A stretch of 45,893 nt of DNA from Sulfurospirillum tamanense (GCF_016937535.1 NZ_JAFHKK010000021.1:1-45893); one strand, 5' to 3'; positions 9,134 to 20,110 are shown, counted from the stretch's first letter. The notes: a model not told the origin generated them from the letters alone. Numbers and translations are program-made.

Positions 9134-11026
9134 TTATATCTTAAAGTGCCCAAGGGAAAGTTTGAGTTGTTCGGATTGTTGAAAGAGGTGTTCACTGGCT
9201 TTGGCCCCCTCTTGGGTGCTGTGAATGTTGCGCTGAGCGATGTCTGCGATGGCGTCTAAATTATGGGTGAGCTGGGTGACTTTGGTGGTGGTTTCGAGGT
9301 AGCCCGAGAGGGTGGTTTGGGTCTCTTTGATGGCCTCGTTCATCAGGGTAACGCTTTGGGAGAGGGTGTGGTTAATCTGCGTGGATTCGTCCGAGAGCCC
9401 GTGCAGGTTTTGGGAAGCTTGGAGCATCTGCGCATTGGTTTCAATGATGGATTGGACGACCACATTGATAGTGGCGTTGATGTCGGTGAGGCTTTTTTGG
9501 GTGCGTTCGGCGAGTTTGCGCACTTCATCGGCTACCACGGCAAACCCACGCCCGTGGTCTCCCGCGCGCGCCGCTTCGATGGCCGCGTTGAGGGCCAAAA
9601 GATTGGTCTGGTCGGCGATGTCACCGATGATAGTGAGCACCTCTTTGACATCTGTAGCATTTTCGCTAATTTCTGAGAGTTTTTGGGCGATGGACGCTTC
9701 CCGCGAAGAGGTTTCTTGCAAGGTGGTGTTGAGGGTTTCCATGCGTGAACGCACACGGTTTAGCTCTTCGCTGGTACCAAGAAGGCGTTTTTGGTTTGCC
9801 TGGGTTGTGTGCGAAGCCTCATCCAAAGAAACAGAGATGGTTTGCCCAAGGGCTGTTGCATCTTGCAAAAGTGCGCCTTCTTGGTGAGCAAGCGTGATGA
9901 CTGAAGCAGTGGTTGAAGAGAGTTCGGCGGCAATGGCGGCGTTTTCACTCCCGCTGAGACTTGCTTCGCGGATGAGGTTGGCGATTTTTTCAATAAAACG
10001 GTTGATTTCATGGCTAATGCACCCAAACTCATCGTGATGTTTGACAGCAAGGCGCTTGGTTAAATCGCCCTCGCCCCCTGCAAGGTCTTTTACGGTTTCA
10101 TGCAGTGCGTCCAAAGGGCGCATGAGGGTCGTTAAAAGGCCATACATCAACGCAGTTGCCACCAGTACAAAAACCGAAAAAAGTCCCATACTAGAACGAA
10201 AAGCGGTCGTAGCGCCTTGGTAGATTGCCGCTTCACTCACAACAAGAGCGACAATCCATGGGCGGCTTTGTAGGCGAGCTGAAAAAAAGATTTGGGGTGT
10301 TTCTTGGTGGGTAAACGTTTGTTTGTGGTGAGCCGCCAACGCGATAGCCGAGGCATCAAAGTGGGTGTTTTTACTAAAAAATGATGCTTCTTCTTTGTCT
10401 TTAATGCCGATGATGGCGAGTAAGTCGGTGTTTAAAATCATGCTTCTTCCTCCCTCAGGAAGTGCAAGGTTAAGCACGGAACGGGTGATGGTTTCCAGGG
10501 AAACATCTGCTCCTAAAACGCCGATAGGCTTGCCCGAAGCATCAAGAATGCGCTTGGCAAAAGTGATGAGCAATTTTCCACTGCTCGCACCTATGTAAGG
10601 GTCGCTAATAAAAACATCTTGGTGCCCAATGGATTGTTTATACCACCCTCTGGTGCGGGGGTCGTAGCCCTCGCGGTTACGGTTGTCGTGGTCGATGGTC
10701 TTGCCATTACTAAAGCCTGCAAACACATGGTCAAACCCACCGCTTTGTTTTGCCAAAAGAAGCAAAGTGGAGATTTCTTGTTTTTCTAAATGGGGGTCAT
10801 GGTGGGTAAGTTTTTGCACAAAGCTTTCTACGGAGAGGGCTTTTGTCTCCATCCATGTATCGATTTTTTCTTGCAAGGAAGTGGCTAAAATCTTGTACTC
10901 CGTGTCAGTGGCAAGGGTGATGCTTTGCTTGTGTTGGAGGTGGTTAAAAACCGCCAAAAGAAACAAACTGATACCCAAGAGGGTGCCAACGCTAAGAAAG
11001 ATTTTTGTTTTAAAGCTAAGAGTCAT
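9134..11026 (-). CDS. Methyl-accepting chemotaxis protein with dCache sensor
   Basis: A 630-residue transmembrane chemoreceptor. TM1 is at about 10-28; a periplasmic dCache_1 domain spans about 35-275; TM2 is at about 280-300; then HAMP and a long cytoplasmic coiled-coil signalling domain whose tip carries [21 protein letters not shown] and the [17 protein letters not shown] segment that contacts CheA/CheW. The sensor has [15 protein letters not shown] and GADVSL. As I recall the amino-acid dCache motif, Tyr/Arg/Trp-Tyr and the later Asp are present, but the Asp expected two residues after the second Tyr is Gly. The gene lies between ansB and the kinase pairs, so an Asp/Asn-related attractant is plausible. 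AAGGA precedes the ATG. It is a paralogue of the receptor at 27801-29687. Confidence 0.93.
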   Translation of the reverse strand: MTLSFKTKIFLSVGTLLGISLFLLAVFNHLQHKQSITLATDTEYKILATSLQEKIDTWMETKALSVESFVQKLTHHDPHLEKQEISTLLLLAKQSGGFDHVFAGFSNGKTIDHDNRNREGYDPRTRGWYKQSIGHQDVFISDPYIGASSGKLLITFAKRILDASGKPIGVLGADVSLETITRSVLNLALPEGGRSMILNTDLLAIIGIKDKEEASFFSKNTHFDASAIALAAHHKQTFTHQETPQIFFSARLQSRPWIVALVVSEAAIYQGATTAFRSSMGLFSVFVLVATALMYGLLTTLMRPLDALHETVKDLAGGEGDLTKRLAVKHHDEFGCISHEINRFIEKIANLIREASLSGSENAAIAAELSSTTASVITLAHQEGALLQDATALGQTISVSLDEASHTTQANQKRLLGTSEELNRVRSRMETLNTTLQETSSREASIAQKLSEISENATDVKEVLTIIGDIADQTNLLALNAAIEAARAGDHGRGFAVVADEVRKLAERTQKSLTDINATINVVVQSIIETNAQMLQASQNLHGLSDESTQINHTLSQSVTLMNEAIKETQTTLSGYLETTTKVTQLTHNLDAIADIAQRNIHSTQEGAKASEHLFQQSEQLKLSLGHFKI

Positions 11027-11052
11027 AAGAAGTCCTTTACAAGAGGTGAGAA

Positions 11053-11073
11053 GGCTAGAGCAATGCCCTAGCC
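11053..11073 (-). terminator. Hairpin between ansB and the chemoreceptor gene
   Basis: GGCTAG and CTAGCC form a 6-bp stem around a 9-base loop just after the ansB stop. There is no clear T tract on the minus strand, so it may only weaken read-through or stabilise mRNA ends. Confidence 0.35.
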
Positions 11074-11080
11074 CAAAGCA

Positions 11081-13446
<2,366 letters not shown>

Positions 13447-13511
13447 AGAAACTCCTTTGTTTTAAGTGTGGGTGCGCACTGCTGCGCACCCGTTTAGGTC
13501 TTTACATGTAA

Positions 13512-14959
13512 CTTCACACCACCGGCTTAATCTTATGTTTCTCCGACAACCCGTAGTTCTTGGGTCGAATCATGTTCTCAGGTTTGATAATCTCATCCAA
13601 TTGTTCTTTTTCTAAGAACCCTTTTTCTAACACAATGTCATACACTGACCGTCCACTCTGTAAGGCTTCTTTGGCCACGATGGTAGAGTTCTCATACCCA
13701 AGGTAAGGATTAAGGGCGGTGACTAACCCAATGCTATTAAGCACCAGTTCCAAACAACGCTCTTTATTGGCCGTAATCCCACACACACACGAAGTAGCCA
13801 AGGTTTCAAAAGCATTTTTCATCATGTTGATAGAGTTAAACAAGTTGTAGGCAATGAGCGGTTCAAAGACATTCAGCTGTAACTGCCCGCCCTCAGACGC
13901 CATGGTAATAGCCACGTCGGTGCCAATCACTTGATAACACACTTGGTTGACTACCTCAGGAATCACAGGGTTCACTTTACCTGGCATAATGGAACTTCCC
14001 GGTTGCATGGCAGGGAGGTTAATTTCATTAAACCCTGTACGGGGGCCTGAGCTTAAAAGGCGCAAGTCATTACAAATCTTAGACATCTTAGTCGCTACCC
14101 GTTTAAGCACCCCAGAAATCTGCACATACGCGCCCGTATCTTGGGTCGCCTCAATCAAATCTCCCGCTGTCACAAACGGACGTCCTGTCACTTCTTGGAG
14201 TTTGCTCTCTACGAGTTTGGTGTACTCAGGATGGGCATTAATCCCTGTCCCAATAGCTGTTGCTCCCATGTTCATCTCACGGACTAACTGTTGGGCTTCA
14301 CGGATACGCTCAATGTCTTCGCCAATCATGACTGCATAAGTACGAAACTCTTGTTCTAATGTCATGGGTACGGCGTCTTGAAGTTGGGTGCGTCCCATCT
14401 TGATGACATCTTTAAACTCGGTAGCTTTCTTAGCAAAGGCTCCTTTGATGATGGCCATGGATTCGTTAAGTTCTCCAAGCTTTTCATACAAAGCCACCCG
14501 AAGGGCAGTAGGGTAGGCATCATTAGTAGACTGGGAAAGGTTGACGTCATTGTTAGGGTGGAGGTGTTTGTACTCTCCTTTAGCAAATCCCATAAACTCT
14601 AAACCAATGTTGGCAATAACTTCATTGGCATTCATGTTCGTCGAAGTGCCAGCCCCTCCTTGAATCATGTCGACCATGAACTGGTCATGGTAACGTCCCG
14701 CGATGAGTTCATCACACGCATGGCAGATAGCATTCTTTTTTTTCTCTGCTAACAGCCCTAGTTCAAAGTTGGCTAACGCGGCTGCTTTTTTTACTTTGGC
14801 AAGAGAAATGATAAAAGTAGGAAATTTACTTAAGGTTACACCAGTGATATGAAAGTTCTCCATCGCACGTGCGGTTTGTACACCGTAGTAGCAGTCATTG
14901 GATATTTCTTTGTCACCGATGAGATCGTGTTCGAGTCGGGTTGACATGGGGGTCTCCTT
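13512..14959. repeat. Exact direct repeat, copy 1 (aspA)
   Basis: This 1448-base block, aspA with its ribosome site, matches 26151-27598 with no difference found (constant offset 12639). Both copies point the same way. Outside the block, homology fades within about 15 bases: upstream both read on to AAATGTATTTGG after a small change, and downstream both meet TTTACATGTAAC. Confidence 0.95.
13514..14947 (-). CDS. aspA: Aspartate ammonia-lyase, copy 1
   Basis: Converts L-aspartate to fumarate and ammonia in the cytoplasm, supplying fumarate as electron acceptor or carbon source. 477 residues, the usual length for the fumarase/aspartase superfamily. The signature GSSIMPGKVNP is present (catalytic loop with the active-site serine), as are TSTNMNANEV, HPNNDVNLSQSTND and TAIGTGINAHP. 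The ATG at 14947 is preferred to an in-frame start 42 bases upstream because AAGGAG sits seven bases before it and the protein starts there in the family. It is first in an aspA-dcuA-ansB array. An identical second copy lies at 26153-27586. Confidence 0.96.
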   Translation of the reverse strand: MSTRLEHDLIGDKEISNDCYYGVQTARAMENFHITGVTLSKFPTFIISLAKVKKAAALANFELGLLAEKKKNAICHACDELIAGRYHDQFMVDMIQGGAGTSTNMNANEVIANIGLEFMGFAKGEYKHLHPNNDVNLSQSTNDAYPTALRVALYEKLGELNESMAIIKGAFAKKATEFKDVIKMGRTQLQDAVPMTLEQEFRTYAVMIGEDIERIREAQQLVREMNMGATAIGTGINAHPEYTKLVESKLQEVTGRPFVTAGDLIEATQDTGAYVQISGVLKRVATKMSKICNDLRLLSSGPRTGFNEINLPAMQPGSSIMPGKVNPVIPEVVNQVCYQVIGTDVAITMASEGGQLQLNVFEPLIAYNLFNSINMMKNAFETLATSCVCGITANKERCLELVLNSIGLVTALNPYLGYENSTIVAKEALQSGRSVYDIVLEKGFLEKEQLDEIIKPENMIRPKNYGLSEKHKIKPVV

Positions 14960-15079
14960 AAAATGTATTTGGAGAAGTGTAGGATGCAAAAGAGGCTTTT
15001 TGGAGACTTTTTTAGATAAAAGTGAAAAATAAAGATTAGTAATAAAACTACAGGAATGAGAGACAAAGCCTTACATGTA

Positions 15080-15217
15080 AAGCACTGAGCGGGCGCGCCT
15101 ATTTGCTCATTCTCGATTTGCCATCCTTGGCAAATCTCCGAGGGTTTTCGGCCAGCGCTCGTCCTGAGCGCTTAGTGGCCTCAAAAAACCGCTCACAGGC
15201 GCACCCACTCAGTGCTT
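15080..15217. repeat. Branched palindromic element upstream of pyrB
   Basis: A 138-base intergenic element with nested pairing. The outer stem is AAGCACTGAG (15080-15089) with CTCAGTGCTT (15208-15217), extended by 15091-15100 with 15197-15206 (9 of 10 pairs). Inside are hairpin GATTTGCCA/TGGCAAATC (15115-15123/15128-15136) and a second arm GGTTTT/AAAACC enclosing GGCC and GCGCTC/GAGCGC (15143-15190). It fills most of the gap between divergent aspA and pyrB and abuts a TTACATGTAA copy at 15071. The likely pyrB -10 box lies after it, so it is probably not in the pyrB mRNA. A REP/MITE-like mobile palindrome or an unknown small RNA are both possible. Confidence 0.7.
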
Positions 15218-15231
15218 AAGGGAATTTTTGC

Positions 15232-15237
15232 TAAAAT
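15232..15237 (+). promoter_or_regulatory. Candidate extended -10 box for pyrBC
   Basis: TAAAAT preceded by TGC, 57 bases before the pyrB ATG and 15 bases after the palindromic element. No clear -35. Confidence 0.45.
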
Positions 15238-15293
15238 TCGCAGATTCGGTTAGCTGCATTTTAACCCGTCAATTCCTCCCCAAGGTGTGCTTC

Positions 15294-16226
15294 ATGGCGT
15301 ATCGACACAAAGATTTACTGGGCCTCAGGGAGCTCTCCAAAGAAGAAATCCTCTTTTTTTTGAGCTCAGCACAAGCGTTTAAAGACCTCAATAACAGCGA
15401 GGTTAAAAAAACCCGTTCGTTGCACGGCAAGACCGTGATTAACGCTTTTTTTGAAAATTCGACCCGCACGCGCGTCTCTTTTGAGACGGGAGCAAAGCGC
15501 TTAGGTGCGGACGCCATCAACTTTTCCGCCTCCCAAAGCAGCGCCCAAAAAGGCGAAACCCTCCTTGACACCATCCATAACATGGAAGCCATGAAAACGG
15601 ACATCTTTGTCTTGCGCCATCCCAATTCTGGCGCGGCACAGTTTGTGGCACAGCACTCGGATGCGTGTATCGTCAACGCGGGAGACGGCTTGCACGAACA
15701 CCCCACCCAAGCGCTTTTAGACCTCATGACCATCCAAGAGCACAAGGGGCGTTTGGAAGGGCTAACGGTCGTTATCATCGGCGATATTTTTCACAGCAGG
15801 GTGGCGCGCTCGAACATTTGGGCCATGAAAACACTGGGCATGACGGTGAAGCTTTTTGGGCCACCGACCATGATGCCCGCCCATGTGGATGTGTTTGGAT
15901 GCCACGTGTGCAAGACCATGGAAGAGGCCATCGAGGGTTCTGACGTCATCATGATGCTACGCATTCAGCTAGAACGGCAAGATGGCAGTACCCCGTTCCC
16001 TTCGACGCGTGAATATTCCAAGTTTTTTGGGCTGAGTTCCACGCGCATCAAACTGGCGAACCCCAACCCCATCGTTTTGCATCCAGGCCCCATTAACCGC
16101 GGGGTGGAGATTAACTCCGATGTGGTAGAAAACCCCGAAGTGTCGGTCATTTTGAACCAAGTGGAAAACGGCGTAGCCATTCGCATGGCGGTGCTTGACA
16201 TCCTTAATCGCAACCGAAACAGTTAG
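15294..16226 (+). CDS. pyrB: Aspartate carbamoyltransferase catalytic subunit
   Basis: Second step of de novo pyrimidine synthesis: carbamoyl phosphate plus L-aspartate gives N-carbamoyl-L-aspartate. The 310-residue protein carries the carbamoyl-phosphate motif NSTRTRVSFE, HPTQALLDL, and the C-terminal HPGPINRGVE. The frame is open from 15228, but the ATG at 15294 (MAYRHKDLLGL) fits the family start and has AAGGTG upstream. No pyrI regulatory subunit is nearby. pyrC follows after eight bases, so the two form an operon. It lies between the two aspA modules, which draw on the same aspartate pool. Confidence 0.96.
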   Translation: MAYRHKDLLGLRELSKEEILFFLSSAQAFKDLNNSEVKKTRSLHGKTVINAFFENSTRTRVSFETGAKRLGADAINFSASQSSAQKGETLLDTIHNMEAMKTDIFVLRHPNSGAAQFVAQHSDACIVNAGDGLHEHPTQALLDLMTIQEHKGRLEGLTVVIIGDIFHSRVARSNIWAMKTLGMTVKLFGPPTMMPAHVDVFGCHVCKTMEEAIEGSDVIMMLRIQLERQDGSTPFPSTREYSKFFGLSSTRIKLANPNPIVLHPGPINRGVEINSDVVENPEVSVILNQVENGVAIRMAVLDILNRNRNS

Positions 16227-16234
16227 GAAACACC

Positions 16235-17512
16235 ATGAAAACACTCATTAAAAACGGAACGATTATCAACGCCGACGGGCGCATCAACGCCAACGTGGTC
16301 ATCGAAGGTGAGACCATCGTTGAGATTACCACCGAAGAGGTGCAAGCCGACGTGGTCATCGACGCCACAGGGATGCTTGTGATGCCCGGTCTTATCGACA
16401 TGCACGTGCATTTTCGCGACCCTGGCCAAGAGTACAAAGACGACGTCATTTCAGGGAGTGAAACTGCCGTAGCAGGGGGCGTGACCACGTGTTTGCCCAT
16501 GGCCAACACCACGCCCATCAACGACAACGCGTCCATTACCCGCGCCATGATTGCTAAGGCAAAAGAGAGAGGACTCATCGATTTGTTGCCCATCGGAGCG
16601 GTGACGCAAGGGTTCAAGGGTGACCGCATCGTGGAGATGGGCGACATGATAGAAGCGGGCGCGGTGGCGTTTTCGGACGATGGCTTGCCCGTGTCTAGCA
16701 GTACGGTGATGCGCGCGGCGTTGGAGTATTCGCGCGGGTTCAACTCCTTTGTCATTAGCCACTCAGAAGATTGCTCTTTGTGCCGTCATGGGGTCATGAA
16801 TGAGGGGCCAACCTCGACTATTTTGGGTCTCAAAGGGATGCCTTCTGAAAAAGAAGAGATCGCCGTAGCGCGGGACATGTTGCTGGCCAAGCTGACTAAA
16901 GGGCACATTCACATCGCCCATGTGAGCTCGGCGTGGTCACTCAAACTCATCGAATTGGCGCGAAAAGAGGGCGTGAGCATCACCTGCGAAGTGGCGCCCC
17001 ACCATTTTAGCTTCTCAGACGAACACTTGCTCACGTACGATACCTACTTTAAAATGTCTCCGCCCTTGCGCTCAAAGTGCGACGTGGAGGCCATGAAAGA
17101 GGGGTTGCGAAGCGGGCTTGTGGATGTCATCGCTACTGACCACGCGCCGCACCATACGGATGAGAAATTTGTAGAGTTTGACAAGGCGCCTTTTGGGATT
17201 TTAGGCCTTCAAACCTTGGTGCCCTTGACTTTGGCACTCGTGAAAGAAGGGGTCATCACCCTTGAGCGCATGGTGGAACTTACCTCCGCTAACCCTGCGA
17301 AGATTTTGCACCTAGACAACAAAGGCAAAATCGCCAAAGGCATGCTTGCCGACATCGCCATCATCGACCCTGAGATGACCTACGTGTACGATGAAAAACT
17401 TAACAAATCCAAATCCAAAAACTCCCCACTCCTCAACCAAACCCTCACAGGAGCCGCCGTAAAAACACTCAAAAGCGGCCGCGTGGTGTTTGATTTTCCC
17501 AATTGTTTGTAA
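16235..17512 (+). CDS. pyrC: Dihydroorotase (type I)
   Basis: Zinc amidohydrolase that cyclises N-carbamoyl-L-aspartate to dihydroorotate, the third pyrimidine step. 425 residues, the size of the long type I/PyrC-PyrX class. Visible metal ligands and motifs are HVHFRDPG (the HxH pair), the aspartate in FSDDG, histidines in ISHSED and IAHVSS, and DHAPH near residue 300, so it looks catalytically complete and is not a PyrX-type pseudo-enzyme. AGGAAA precedes the ATG; it follows pyrB by eight bases. An intrinsic terminator follows at 17523. Confidence 0.95.
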   Translation: MKTLIKNGTIINADGRINANVVIEGETIVEITTEEVQADVVIDATGMLVMPGLIDMHVHFRDPGQEYKDDVISGSETAVAGGVTTCLPMANTTPINDNASITRAMIAKAKERGLIDLLPIGAVTQGFKGDRIVEMGDMIEAGAVAFSDDGLPVSSSTVMRAALEYSRGFNSFVISHSEDCSLCRHGVMNEGPTSTILGLKGMPSEKEEIAVARDMLLAKLTKGHIHIAHVSSAWSLKLIELARKEGVSITCEVAPHHFSFSDEHLLTYDTYFKMSPPLRSKCDVEAMKEGLRSGLVDVIATDHAPHHTDEKFVEFDKAPFGILGLQTLVPLTLALVKEGVITLERMVELTSANPAKILHLDNKGKIAKGMLADIAIIDPEMTYVYDEKLNKSKSKNSPLLNQTLTGAAVKTLKSGRVVFDFPNCL

Positions 17513-17522
17513 GTGTACATGT

Positions 17523-17548
17523 AAAGCCCCTGCGGTTGCGGGGGCTTT
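17523..17548 (+). terminator. Intrinsic terminator after pyrC
   Basis: Stem AAAGCCCCTGC / GCGGGGGCTTT with loop GGTT, followed by ATTATT. Its 5' arm begins inside a slightly degraded palindrome copy (GTACATGTAA, 17515-17524). Confidence 0.85.
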
Positions 17549-17606
17549 ATTATCTAGACTAAAACGTAATCAAAATCTGTTCAGCAAGATGTGTTTGTCG
17601 TGCTAA

Positions 17607-17972
17607 TTAAGACGCCTTTGGGATAAGCACTTCAAGGGGAATATGGAGTTTTGAAGAAATATTTGAAATCATCGCCAAAGAGAGTCCGATTTTTCGATTG
17701 AGCACTTCAGAAACTTTACTTTTACTGCCAAACAGTGGAATAAGGTCTTTTTGTTTCAGCCCCATCTCTTGCATACGGTATTTAATGGCTTCGATGGGGT
17801 CGGGTGTGTCGATTTTCCACTGTTTTTCTTCGTATTTTTCCACCAACAATACTAAAATTTCCAATTCGTCACTTGGTGGCGTTCCTAGTTCGGGATTTAG
17901 GTCCATCAGCGCGTCAATACGCTCTAGTGCTTTTTCATAATCATGTTCTGTCCGAATGGGATGTATGTTCAT
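17607..17972 (-). CDS. HigA-type XRE antitoxin, orphan
   Basis: A 121-residue protein of the HigA class. The acidic N-terminal half (EHDYEKALERIDALMDLNP) would bind the toxin and dimerise; the C-terminal helix-turn-helix (about 62-115: MGLKQKDLIPLFGSKSKVSEVLNRK) would bind the operator. In intact loci higB lies immediately upstream and overlaps or nearly touches higA. Here only the last 25 codons of a higB-like frame remain (17974-18051), ending one base before this ATG; GGAGG within the remnant is the ribosome site. The antitoxin itself looks intact, so it may survive as an autoregulator or as protection against HigB toxins elsewhere. Confidence 0.85.
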   Translation of the reverse strand: MNIHPIRTEHDYEKALERIDALMDLNPELGTPPSDELEILVLLVEKYEEKQWKIDTPDPIEAIKYRMQEMGLKQKDLIPLFGSKSKVSEVLNRKIGLSLAMISNISSKLHIPLEVLIPKAS

Positions 17973-17973
17973 C

Positions 17974-18051
17974 TTAAACCTCCTTTGCCTTTATTTTATC
18001 GTACTCGCTATGGGTGCCTATAAACTTAACGATAGTTCCTTTAAGGGGAAC
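17974..18051 (-). pseudogene. Remnant of a HigB toxin, C-terminal end only
   Basis: Reading the minus strand upstream of the antitoxin gives TIVKFIGTHSEYDKIKAKEV followed by TAA. This matches the conserved C-terminal strand and tail of HigB/RelE-like toxins (FIGTHxEYDKI). Two consecutive in-frame stops (TAATAA, 18052-18057) and no start codon lie just before it, and no HigB-like sequence is visible further upstream. The toxin is therefore deleted except for its last two dozen codons. Confidence 0.75.
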
Positions 18052-18105
18052 TTATTAAAATTACCGATTTTTACATTTCTGTGCTTACATGTAAAGAATC
18101 AAACA

Positions 18106-18136
18106 TGCTATAATCCACTTATACGTACACTTATAC
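18106..18136 (+). promoter_or_regulatory. vapBC promoter and possible operator repeats
   Basis: An extended -10 TGCTATAAT (18106-18114) lies 35 bases before vapB. Immediately after it the 9-base CACTTATAC occurs twice in direct orientation (18116-18124 and 18128-18136) with 12-base spacing. RHH antitoxins commonly bind short repeats overlapping their promoter, so these are candidate VapBC autoregulation sites. Confidence 0.55.
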
Positions 18137-18148
18137 TAGGATGAACAC

Positions 18149-18376
18149 ATGGCACAACTGACCTTTTATATAGACAATTCTCTCGAAGCAAAAGTCAAAG
18201 AAGCGGCCAAGAAAAGCGGCGTTTCCTTGAGTAAGTTTATCGCTAAAGTGCTGGAACAAAAGGTTCAAGACGCGTGGAACGAAGAGGTGAAAAGCCTTAG
18301 CGGAAGCTGGGGGGATTTTCCTAGCATCGAAGAGATAAGGGGCGAAGCGCGCGATACCCAAAGAGAGTGTTTGTGA
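18149..18376 (+). CDS. vapB: VapB-type antitoxin
   Basis: A 75-residue probable ribbon-helix-helix antitoxin. The N-terminal part (AQLTFYIDNSLEAKVKEAAKKSGVSLSKFIAKVLEQK) has the strand-helix-helix pattern for operator binding and dimerisation. The C-terminal tail with SWGDFPSIEEIR is the kind of segment that wraps and inhibits a PIN-domain toxin. It ends in TGATG, sharing one base with the vapC start, so translation is coupled. No other gene lies in this operon. The specific VapB subfamily is uncertain. Confidence 0.85.
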   Translation: MAQLTFYIDNSLEAKVKEAAKKSGVSLSKFIAKVLEQKVQDAWNEEVKSLSGSWGDFPSIEEIRGEARDTQRECL

Positions 18377-18768
18377 TGTATGTGCTTGACACAAATACGC
18401 TCATTTATTTTTTCAAAGGGCAAGGCGAGGTGGCAAGGCGCTTGTTTGGTGTTGCGCCCAAAGATATTTTTATCCCCACGGTGGTGATTTTTGAGCTTGA
18501 AGTTGGCATTGCCAAATCGACCAACAGCCTCAAGCGCCAAGAGCAACTCCAAACGCTGCTAAAGAGTGTCAACGTCCTAGATTTCACCCAAAAAGAAGCC
18601 AAAGCCAGTGCGCGCATCAGGGCAGAGCTAGAGCACAAGGGCACGCCCATCGGCCCCCTTGATACCCTCATCGCAGGGTGCGCCAAGGCAAATGCCCTCA
18701 CCCTTGTGAGCAGAAATACCAGTGAATTTAGCAGGGTCGAGGGGCTTTTGGTGGAAGATTGGTTTTAG
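18376..18768 (+). CDS. vapC: VapC-type PIN-domain ribonuclease toxin
   Basis: A 130-residue PIN endoribonuclease, expected to cleave tRNA or rRNA when freed from VapB. Acidic metal-binding positions are visible: Asp5 (YVLDTNTLIYF), the glutamate in FELEVGIAKS, and the aspartate in PLDTLIAG; the C-terminal SRNTSEFSRVEGL motif is typical of the family. The ATG at 18376 is chosen because it overlaps the vapB stop by one base and leaves the PIN motif at the usual distance from the N-terminus; an in-frame GTG nine bases earlier is less likely. All key residues look intact, so the toxin should be active. Confidence 0.92.
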   Translation: MYVLDTNTLIYFFKGQGEVARRLFGVAPKDIFIPTVVIFELEVGIAKSTNSLKRQEQLQTLLKSVNVLDFTQKEAKASARIRAELEHKGTPIGPLDTLIAGCAKANALTLVSRNTSEFSRVEGLLVEDWF

Positions 18769-18831
18769 GGTTTATGCGTAACTCGCACTACTTTTTGCAA
18801 CAAATATCACAATTTTATTCCCGTTATTTGT

Positions 18832-18837
18832 TATAAT
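18832..18837 (+). promoter_or_regulatory. Candidate -10 box for the SHOCT lipoprotein gene
   Basis: TATAAT within TTTGTTATAATC, 33 bases before the ATG at 18870; upstream is T-rich without a clear -35. Confidence 0.55.
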
Positions 18838-18869
18838 CGCCGTTTAATATTCATTTAATTGGAGGAATA

Positions 18870-19895
18870 ATGAACAGTGCAAAATGGGTTTTGAGCGTGG
18901 CAACAGCTTTGTTTTTGGGTGGATGTGCGACAGGGACATCAAAGTTTTCCGATAGTGGAATATTTCTTCCTTCGCCAAAAGATGTACAAAAAATGCTTCT
19001 TCCTAAGGTTTCCAATGAGGATATCATCAAGCAAAGTCCTGATAAAGAACTTTCAGAGACTTTTTTAACCAACACTTTTGAAAAAGTCACCGCGGTGGAG
19101 CACGGCTCAAAAACAATTATTTTGGAAAAAAAGTGGTTGTATGAGACCGATAGTTTTATCCGCTACAGTAAATCACGGAGTTTTTACAGAGGGTTGGCGC
19201 ACGATTTTTTAAATGACGATGTGGCCAAAGCATACATGGAAACAATTATTAAAAGAGGAAGTGGCTACGTCATTTACAATGGAAGTGGCAATGAAATGCT
19301 TATGTCGGCCTATGCAGGTGGAAACCCAAGAAGAAGCTCCGACACTTCGGTTTTTGCGTACGATTCTGATTTTGCCATTGTTGAATACGACAAGGAAGGC
19401 AACAAAAAAAGCGCCCTGTTACGCCAAGTTGAAATTGAGCCAAGTCAACTTGGGCGACAGATGGGAGACAAAGACCCCGCTGTAAGTATTCATCACCGCG
19501 CAATCCTTCTTCTTGAACCAGCAGTAAAAGAAGCCGAACTAACGCTTAACAACGATGCCATTGCCGCCCTTGAGTACAAGCGTGTTAACATGCCTCAAAA
19601 AGCAAATCAAATGTACCAAGCCGCACCCCAATCTACTCCTAGCGCACCGACCAATGCACAAAAAATAAAAGAACTTTTTGAACTTTACAAGGCGGGTGCT
19701 TTGAGCGAAGAAGAGTATGCACTAGAAAAGGCTAAGATTTTAGAGCCATCCAATGCGCCAGTAAGCAACGTGACAACAAGCACCCCCAAGCAAGACCCCA
19801 TGGAATTTGCTATCGTTCAAAAATTTAACCAACAACACGGCACAAATCTAAAGAGCATAAAAGAGATACAAGAACATATGCAAAACCGTCAATAA
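18870..19895 (+). CDS. Lipoprotein with C-terminal SHOCT-like segment
   Basis: A 341-residue secreted lipoprotein. The signal peptide ends in a lipobox LGGC (Cys19). The body (about 30-240) is a domain I do not recognise. A low-complexity Pro/Ser/Thr/Ala linker leads to a short helical SHOCT-like unit (IKELFELYKAGALSEEEYALEKAKIL, about 264-290), a module thought to mediate oligomerisation or binding, and then a second linker and helical tail. GGAGG precedes the ATG. The gene stands alone and is followed by a paired-palindrome hairpin. Function is unknown; an envelope-associated role is all the sequence supports. Confidence 0.8.
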   Translation: MNSAKWVLSVATALFLGGCATGTSKFSDSGIFLPSPKDVQKMLLPKVSNEDIIKQSPDKELSETFLTNTFEKVTAVEHGSKTIILEKKWLYETDSFIRYSKSRSFYRGLAHDFLNDDVAKAYMETIIKRGSGYVIYNGSGNEMLMSAYAGGNPRRSSDTSVFAYDSDFAIVEYDKEGNKKSALLRQVEIEPSQLGRQMGDKDPAVSIHHRAILLLEPAVKEAELTLNNDAIAALEYKRVNMPQKANQMYQAAPQSTPSAPTNAQKIKELFELYKAGALSEEEYALEKAKILEPSNAPVSNVTTSTPKQDPMEFAIVQKFNQQHGTNLKSIKEIQEHMQNRQ

Positions 19896-19904
19896 AACGC
19901 AGTT

Positions 19905-19938
19905 GGCTTTACATGTAAGGTTCTTTACATGTAAAGCC
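19905..19938 (+). terminator. Paired-palindrome hairpin after the SHOCT lipoprotein
   Basis: GGCTTTACATGTAA and TTACATGTAAAGCC are perfect 14-base inverted repeats around a 6-base loop, ten bases after the stop codon. The T tract on the plus strand is weak, so termination is likely but not certain. Confidence 0.6.
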
Positions 19939-19946
19939 TTTGTACC

Positions 19947-20049
19947 CTACTTTTCAAAAATCAATACAAACGTATTAATCCCACCACTATCTCCAAAGGC
20001 CAACGGTGAGCGCTGAACACGCCAGTAGTGAAAGTAGTGTTTTGTTCAT
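19947..20049 (-). pseudogene. Collapsed gene remnant: signal peptide joined to a foreign C-terminus
   Basis: On the minus strand an ATG (20047-20049) with AAAGGAA upstream starts MNKTLLSLLACSALTVG, a convincing secretion signal. The frame hits TAG after 20 codons. One frame over, the same region reads LAFGDSGGINTFVLIFEK and then TAG at 19947. The whole stretch is 103 bases, so it looks like a secreted-protein gene that has lost its middle and a reading-frame register. Identity of the parent gene is unknown. Confidence 0.4.
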
Positions 20050-20110
20050 GGTTTATTCCTTTGCTGTTTTATCGTTTTAAGAGTTGGATGGTGCATTTTT
20101 CATAAAAGCG

